DNA from: Petrosia ficiformis
Taxonomy: Eukaryota > Porifera > Demospongiae > Haplosclerida > Petrosiidae
DNA: 64,000 nt
NCBI GenBank assembly: GCA_947044365.1
Contig: OX345636.1
Location: forward strand, 8,762,001-8,826,000
Direction: 5' to 3'
Below, piece by piece: positions 57,907 through 64,000 of this stretch; the first letter of the stretch is position 1, and every line of letters starts with the position of its first letter. A program made the position numbers and the translations under genes. Under the pieces are notes generated by a model that did no database searches, had not been told where the DNA came from, and worked only from the letters and a program-made list of their open reading frames with translations.

Positions 57907-58024
57907 ATTCATCTTCTGGTGCAGTTGGTTTTGGGTTTACAGAACTGTCATTAACTTTGCCAGTCGGTTTATAGATGAAGATGCCATAGACAGTACTTCT
58001 TAAGTACATTTCATTCTTGCATTT
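57907..58024 (-). CDS. MATH gene upstream exon, tentative
   Basis: An open stretch after ATCATTAG reads KCKNEMYLRSTVYGIFIYKP, TGKVNDSSVNPKPTAPEDE and ends phase 1 before GTATTA. It would join the next exon in frame. With it the summed coding length is 4,230 nt, an exact multiple of 3. It contains an internal ATG (MYLRSTV). Splice sites are weak. Confidence 0.38.
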
Positions 58025-58176
58025 CTAATGATTTTTTTTGTCACAGAAGCATACACTGTTTCTATGCAACTGCTACCATAAGATTCCATACAATGATGCC
58101 TTATCAGAAATAACATATTCTATGCGTAAAGAATGTAGCAAGGTAAGTTTGTACGACTTCCCTCGTTTAGCTAATA

Positions 58177-58244
58177 AATTCTTGTTTGTATAAGCACACT
58201 TTGATTATTTAATAATCAAAGTGTGCTTATAAAAACAAGAATTT
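58177..58244. mobile_element. 68-bp near-perfect palindrome
   Basis: AAATTCTTGTTTGTATAAGC, ACACTTTGATTATT is followed almost at once by AATAATCAAAGTGTGCTTAT, AAAAACAAGAATTT. The arms are 34 bp with about one mismatch and no loop. It lies 150 bp upstream of the first recognised exon of the MATH gene. Confidence 0.88.
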
Positions 58245-59640
58245 TCACCTGCAGTCTCAAGCAAAAGAGTTTAGGTGTCATCTAACCCCTTTCCCTGTTG
58301 TTGTGTATTCACATTCCCCACTTGTCTAATTTGTCCTCACTTGTAATAATCTTTTTTCTTTGGGATCCCATTCATTTCTCTCACATCTCTTCTAAAATTT
58401 GACTTTTAAATGTTTAAAATTAGCAGTAAAGATAGCTCAGAGTTATGAACAAACTGATTTTTCTAGAACTAGATTGAAGACAATCCCTACATATGTTTAT
58501 CAACCTGGTTCCTGTAGGTTTGATGAGAGGACATCTCAATAGTATTCAGAATTGCCTTGGTTTATCTAATAGCGATATATTCAGATTATGATCAACCTCA
58601 TAGTAAACTTCAACTTCCTACTCTCAATCAGTGCCAGAATGATTACATTGATTGGAGTATAATTTTAACCTACTGCAAACTCTCCAGAGTGGAATTTCAA
58701 GCCAAAATTACAACTTTAAAGGTAAACCCAAAAGAATAAAAGCAACCAAAGTACCAGTAGTAAAATTAATATCATATCACAAAATCTTTCCTATTATTTA
58801 ATTATTAATGGTGGATGTGGCCTCGCTGACGTCTCTTGCCAGTCTAACCACTTTCTTTTGTCTTAACCATCTTAATTCTATTTATAATTATAAACTTGAA
58901 ACGTAAATGCTTAATAGCTTTTAATATTAAAGTAGATGTACACCTGACTATATTTGTGCTGCACTTAGAATTCCAGATTGATTGATTAGATTGGGCCTGT
59001 GGCCAACCAGTGTCGACCTTAAATATGCTATTTCCCCATTAAAACTGAGAAGAAATAACAAAGATCAATGGGTATACAACAAACAATTATATGATATTAT
59101 ATTCAATCTAGGCATCAAGACTCCACATGCACACAAATACACTCAACATGTAGGAACTGACTAGCTAGACAAATGCCAAGGAAATAGTTATTGAAAAATT
59201 GCCATTATAGTTATATAGAAGTTATCCCTAGACCTTTCAGTGAAAGCGTTGTTTTATTATGTTCCAGATATCAAAAGAATGGTTAGCAGACACCAGTTTA
59301 TAGCTGGCCTAAAGGTATTAATAGATAAGCCAAAATGGAAGGCAAAGTTAGATTTGGATGCATATCACGATTGCTATCAATGCCAGTTTTGTGTAGTGGA
59401 GCTGGGGAAATGCTGTGATGACTCAATTGGAGTATAAATATGCTATTAAATATTTGATAAAGAATTTCATTATACAATGTTTGTGATTTTGATTATTTTA
59501 TACTATAGTCTGTTATCATTACAGGGATAATAATTATGTTCTTATACGCATGCGTGATTGACATGTGTTAATATTGAATTGCCATTTCAAATATTAGTCT
59601 TTTGTTGTATCATGTTGTATATAATTATAACAATTAATCC
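58245..59640. other. Unrecognised short ORFs
   Basis: Plus-strand ORFs at 58557-58739, 58982-59164 and 59240-59437 have protein-like composition (for example KALFYYVPDIKRMVSRHQF, WKAKLDLDAYHDCYQC), but I recognise no domain. The next features are decayed Ty3/gypsy sequence, so these may be parts of an old element. No gene call is supported. Confidence 0.4.
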
Positions 59641-59779
59641 CATCAATCTTACATGGCGTCAGATGGCAGCAGATGAATGGCCTCAACAGAATAGATGCTA
59701 CAAACAATTTTGAAAGATGCTTCAGGTTTATTCATTGAGAGCAATGACAGACAGATGAAAAAAAGGTATGTATAATAGA

Positions 59780-60233
59780 GTTAGTAGATTTGGATGAATT
59801 CTTTAAATCCATCGTAATATTATATTCGAAAGAGCTTGTTCAATCGTTATATAGCCAACTACAGGATACACCATTGGAACATGATACTGCTATAATGTAT
59901 AACCTAGCTGAGACTTGTAAATTCCAGGGGATGAATGAAGAGATAATTCAAGATAGGTTCGTTGTTGGTGTTCAAGTCCCGACTTTATCCGAATGTCGCA
60001 AATGGATAGATTACTTGACATAGAAAAATCAATCCAAGTGAGATAGCAAACAGTACTATAGACTTGAAAATGAAACCACACCACAGGTCTGGGAAGCCAT
60101 TTAAACATGATTTTCTAAAGTAAATAGCAGAACATGTTAGAGGTTTGGAAAGGATTGTTGAAACAAGCGACTGCTCAGCCAAAGAGCTTCTTGCTGCAAA
60201 TGCCAAAAACAAGGACTTTTTAGCTCTCAGTGC
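59780..60233 (+). pseudogene. Ty3/gypsy remnant 1: gag
   Basis: The frame reads ELVQSLYSQLQDTPLEHDTA, LAETCKFQGMNEEIIQDRFV, VGVQVPTLSE, then shifts. AExCxFxGM...IxxDRxVxGV...LSE is the conserved end of gypsy capsid. A zinc knuckle follows at 60192-60233 with exact C-x2-C-x4-x-x4-C spacing, but Leu in place of His (CCKCQKQGLFSSQC). Stops and frameshifts make it non-functional. Confidence 0.72.
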
Positions 60234-60504
60234 TTTGCTTGAGGAATGTTCTTGAATCAGCATTCTTAGAAAAAGTACAATCAACTAATAGAGCTCCTAG
60301 TTATTTGCCCAAAGGTAAAAAGAACCCCTTTAATTAAACTCATTACATGAGGGAAAGTTATTGCTATCCCTCCAGACATGTACGTTGCCCCTTAATACTG
60401 CAGAAAAAGGTAAAAACAGAGAGCACTACTGAATGCAAGGCAATTCATATCCATCAAACAGAAAATAGTAAACCCCACAATGTTAGCCATATGCCATCCT
60501 ACAT

Positions 60505-60720
60505 CTGAGACCTCTGCTGATGCCTCCTCCCATGATCTACGTGGTGTTATCCTTCAACTATCATCCACTAACAAATGGAGACCTGAAGCATATGCCTCAT
60601 GACAATGACAGACATAGAAAAGAAATATGCCTAAATCGAAAAGGGCCAACTACATTGGTTTCAGAGAGGTTTTCTGAATATGGGATAGGAAGGCATGTTT
60701 TCATTTGAGAAAAACCACAA
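60505..60720 (+). pseudogene. Ty3/gypsy remnant 1: RNase H region
   Basis: ADASSHDLRGVILQLSS, then WRPEAYAS, then in shifted frames TDIEKKYA and LVSERFSEYGIGRHVFI. This is the SDAS...GAVLxQ...PxAYASR...ExxYAxIEKE...FxxYxxG layout of the gypsy RNase H domain. It sits only 270 bp after the gag zinc knuckle, so protease and reverse transcriptase were deleted. Confidence 0.7.
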
Positions 60721-61660
60721 ACTTCTATAGTGCCAACTTGACTATACAATCAACCATGAACCTGGTAGATATTTTAATATGGCAGGATGCACTGTCTTGA
60801 GCACTTTTGAAGTTGATTGATGACCATATTGAAGATATTGAAATATTTGTGACTAGTTGTGGTCAGTGACGTAACAGTTACTACAAAATACAGATACAGA
60901 TTTTCTTGACAAGTGGATCCCACTTGCATGTACTACAGTTATACAATTCACAATTGCCAGGCACAAACAGGATTAAAGATGAGCTGATACAATATTAGAA
61001 GATGAGGAATGCTGAAAATGTGTAATGACTTATTATTGTATAATAGTCGTATTGTTGTGTCTAAACCATTACAGCAGTATACTATTTAGCAAATATATCA
61101 TGGAAATCAAGGAATCCAATGGTGCCAAGAGGGTGCTCAATGCTGTGTCTGGTGGCTAGAGATTTCATTACACAAACAAGAAGAGATCCAGAGATGTTTG
61201 ACATGCTCCAAGAAAATTGTCACAAGAAAGTAACCATGCAATGATCAGCTGGCAACTGCCTGACATCCATGGCAGAAAATTGGAATTGATCACTTCAGAA
61301 CAAAGTGATCATGAGTCACACATCTCCTTATTGTTCTCGTTTTCCTGAAGTCATTAGGTTCACAACCGTCATGGATTACTAGATAGGGTATTCTTGAACA
61401 GGTAATTAGTGTCCTTACAGGCACATAATTCCTTTTAGCCGAGGGTCCACATTGGAAATTGTAGTCTTTTAGGTTGATTTGCGAAAATTACCACCATGTG
61501 GATTCTGATGGTACTTTAAGGCAGGGGTATAATAGAACTTTGATTTCCCAAACAAATTTTGAAAGACTAGGTCTTCCATACACCTATGTGTATGTGTATA
61601 TAGTTAGTCATTCCCACCAAAAAGATTCCAGATTGATAGGAACCCCTTTTTTGTAAGAAG
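60721..61660. other. No gene seen; probable eroded retroelement
   Basis: Many stops in all frames. The compositional continuity with the flanking gypsy pieces suggests old pol sequence, but I cannot align it. Confidence 0.4.
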
Positions 61661-61730
61661 ACGGTGTGTGTAGTGGTTAGAGCTTAGGCCTCTTGATGAC
61701 AAGATCAGTGGTTCTAGTTATGCTCTCAGC
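61661..61730 (+). repeat. tRNA-derived SINE head
   Basis: TGTGTAGTGGTTAGAGCTTA matches a pol III A box. GTGGTTCTAGTTATG, 30 bp later, matches a B box with minor changes. The layout (TAGTGGTTAGAGC ... ATCAGTGGTTC) is typical of tRNA-derived SINEs. No cloverleaf with a good acceptor stem is possible. Confidence 0.55.
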
Positions 61731-62869
61731 ATTCTCTTTCTTAATTGGATGGAGAGTGTTCGTCTTTCTGTGGGCTTCATCAGTTTATAAACACCTTTAG
61801 GATGGTTAATCTTACATAACTTCACTTCTATTTAAAGTTTCACATAGTAGACTTTGTTCTCAAGCCTGATTGACCATGCTTTGAAAACTTTAGAGAGAGA
61901 AGAGTGAGCAATGACAAAAGATCAAGACACACGAATATGATATTGAATTACCACTCCTTCAGGAGATATACGCAGAAACTATCATGTTCTCAACATCAAC
62001 CAAAATCATCAACCTTGAGAGCTGAAAGAAACACCTCCACCAAGAAGTCCTATCATGACCAGTTGACAATCTAGAACTGCCTAGTTGTCTCACATATGGA
62101 AGGGATATGTGTAGTATGACAGTATGTCGTATTTTGTACCATTGTACTGTTATCATGTATTCTATTTTGCTTGACATGTGTTAATATTGAGTAGCCTTTT
62201 TATATATTGCTGTCTTATAACTAATAATCTAGCAATGGCCCACCTCAGAAATGTATGTTTCTGGATGGTTGGTTACATGCAGAGACTACATTTTGAGAGG
62301 TGTCAATTTTTGGGGCCTTAGAGGTACATTTATATAGATGAAGCAAGACAGTGGGATCCAGTGTGCACTCTTATTGCCAGAATGAAATGATGTTTGGTTT
62401 GTGTTTGCATGAATATGATTGATTCTACATTGAGAAAAATCAGCAATTCCCATTCCATTCATGCTATTTGAGACAGAACCCTAGGGAGTAATTTATGGAT
62501 ATTTTTCAAACAGACATCTGTGCTGAAAGTATGAAAAATGATTAGTGGATTGTGTTTGCTGAGTCCAGTGTGCTATATATATAATAAATTATAGTAACAG
62601 ACGCTGCGTACAGGCAAGAGAACAAATACCTATCTAGTAACTATAACATTCTGGAATGATCAGATACTTACACTCACTTTCGAATGGTGTATTGGCAGAA
62701 GAGATCAGGTGATTGAAGTTCATCACAGCATGTAGATGTATTTACAGTTATATGTATCATTGTCTATTTACTCAGCTTTATGCCCTGTTGAATTCAACTT
62801 ATGCTTCAAGTGATTAAGAAAAGTGTAAGCTCAATACAAAGAATGAGGAAATGCAAATTTAATCTACTC
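61731..62869. other. No gene seen
   Basis: Contains the body of the SINE and further AT-rich DNA. Small ORFs only. Confidence 0.4.
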
Positions 62870-63400
62870 CCTGGGAGATGAAGCTGACGATATTTTACCT
62901 TCATTCAGCTTATCAAGCAAAATATGATGAAGTGCAAGATAAATTGGAAGCTGATTTTTTCAAAAAGTGAACTGGTATATTTGAAATAATCGGAAGCAGG
63001 AATCTAGAGAATCAGTATACACTTTTATCACAACACCATAATATTATTATATACACTTATCACAACACCATGAATATTATAGTCTCACAGAGCATTGTGG
63101 ACTTTGTGATGGTGGGTTACATTACCAAATAATTTGCATAGAGAATTGTTGTTGGAATCTGCAATGCCATGCTGTCCGAGAAGTTACAAGGCGATGCAGA
63201 AGTGATTATTTACAAGGCAGAAACAGTCAGCAGTAAGCTCTTTTGAAAGGAAATGAAGGACCAGTCCCATTAGAAATCGTTCGTAAAGGAATGGATAATC
63301 CCAAAGGCAGACCAAGTGATCGTATTACACATGAAATTCAGTACTGTCCAGCAAAGAATATACTGTTGCTGGCGATGTCACAAACATGGACACTACACAA
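62870..63400 (+). pseudogene. Ty3/gypsy remnant 2: gag with zinc knuckle
   Basis: DEADDILPSFSLS, YDEVQDKLEADFFKK, SRESVYTFITTP, SLTEHCGLC, NAMLSEKLQGDAEV and IIYKAETVSSKLF appear in order in shifting frames, as in gypsy capsid. A knuckle at about 63342-63386 reads CWRCHKHGHYTNMF, correct C-x2-C-x4-H-x4 spacing with Phe for the last Cys. A TATTATTATATACACTTATC direct repeat near 63040-63070 interrupts it. Multiple stops. Confidence 0.75.
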
Positions 63401-63719
63401 ATATGTTTAGATCTGGCAAGATAGGAAACATTCCACAAGTTGTTGATGATTATATATATGACAACGTCTTCTTAGGAAAAAAAACCCAAAAGATCAAGCA
63501 AACGCTAAAAGTCAGTGATACACCAGTTGGCTTTTCACATAGATACGTACAGATGCAGAAATGACTCTTGTTTGATAGTCTACCCACAAGTCTATTGGCA
63601 ATCCTCCCCTGTTACCTGCTAAGAGGAATCTGAAGGGCCTTGGCAATAACAGCCTCTCTTTGAAGGCGTAGATTTGAGGTAAAATTTCCAAGACTTGAAG
63701 TTGGGGTGTAACGGGACAT

Positions 63720-64000
63720 CTACGTAGTGAAGCAGTTCCAAGAGCTTGCTTGGTCAACTAGCAAAGGACTAGGACAGCTAGAGGGAGAGTATACAATAAA
63801 ATTGGAAGATGGTGTCCAACCATCTGCTCTTTCAACCCCTTGTTGTGTTACAATTCTTTTAATGAAGGCAGGGAAAAAAGAGCTAGAACGCATGCAGGAA
63901 TTTGGAGTAATTGTCCCAGTGACAGAACTGACAGACTGTTGCTCAGGCATGTCTGCTGTGCCCAAAGAGTAATAAAGTTGGTATATGTGTGGATCTGACC
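63720..64000 (+). pseudogene. Ty3/gypsy remnant 2: start of reverse transcriptase, cut by window end
   Basis: GLGQLEGEYTIKLEDGVQPS, RMQEFGVIVPVTELTDCCSG and MSAVPK give the standard approach to gypsy reverse transcriptase (GxLxGExxIxL...A.P...P...LxxMxxxGVIxPVxExTxW). After a one-base shift, SNKVGICVDLT continues the domain to the last base. The catalytic YxDD would lie beyond the window. Confidence 0.8.

Overview
The window is AT-rich animal DNA. The evidence for a eukaryote is spliced genes with GT/AG introns, polyadenylation signals, tRNA-derived SINE heads, microsatellites and minisatellites, and hAT, pogo-like and Ty3/gypsy elements. The TRAF-type MATH domain genes, the transposon-linked ORF families and the short palindromic TACATGTA words found almost everywhere suggest a sponge (demosponge-like). 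That taxonomic call is inference; I could not search a database.

Layout. 1-7.9 kb is gene-free: a 43-bp satellite, a 47-bp repeat, CT tracts inside an interspersed family, and small inverted-repeat elements. 8.3-9.6 kb holds a broken hAT transposase gene with a BED finger. 9.9-12.65 kb is one 45-bp satellite with higher-order structure. 12.8-15.1 kb holds two TA-flanked elements with pogo-like ends, one carrying a captured gene fragment. 16.4-22.06 kb is a tandem segmental duplication whose second copy was hit by three hAT-type insertions, one nested inside another, each with an intact 8-bp target duplication. 22-29 kb is repeat-rich, with decayed ORFs, palindromes and a miRNA-like hairpin.

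29.45-58.0 kb (minus strand) is the one convincing host gene. It has an N-terminal unit of unknown type, a run of short coiled-coil exons, then five widely spaced exons that each encode a complete TRAF-type MATH domain with its own linker. Every junction after the N-terminal exons has phase 1, and the summed coding length stays in frame (4,230 nt, about 1,409 residues if every exon is used). The gene therefore encodes either a protein with five tandem TRAF-C domains or a family of isoforms made by exon choice. Its introns hold minisatellites, an inverted pair of tRNA-derived SINEs, a TIR element with a captured exon, and a second copy of the nested hAT MITE.

58-64 kb holds unrecognised short ORFs and two decayed Ty3/gypsy remnants. 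The second runs off the right edge inside reverse transcriptase.

Most long ORFs in the window lie in satellites whose unit length is a multiple of 3 and are not genes.
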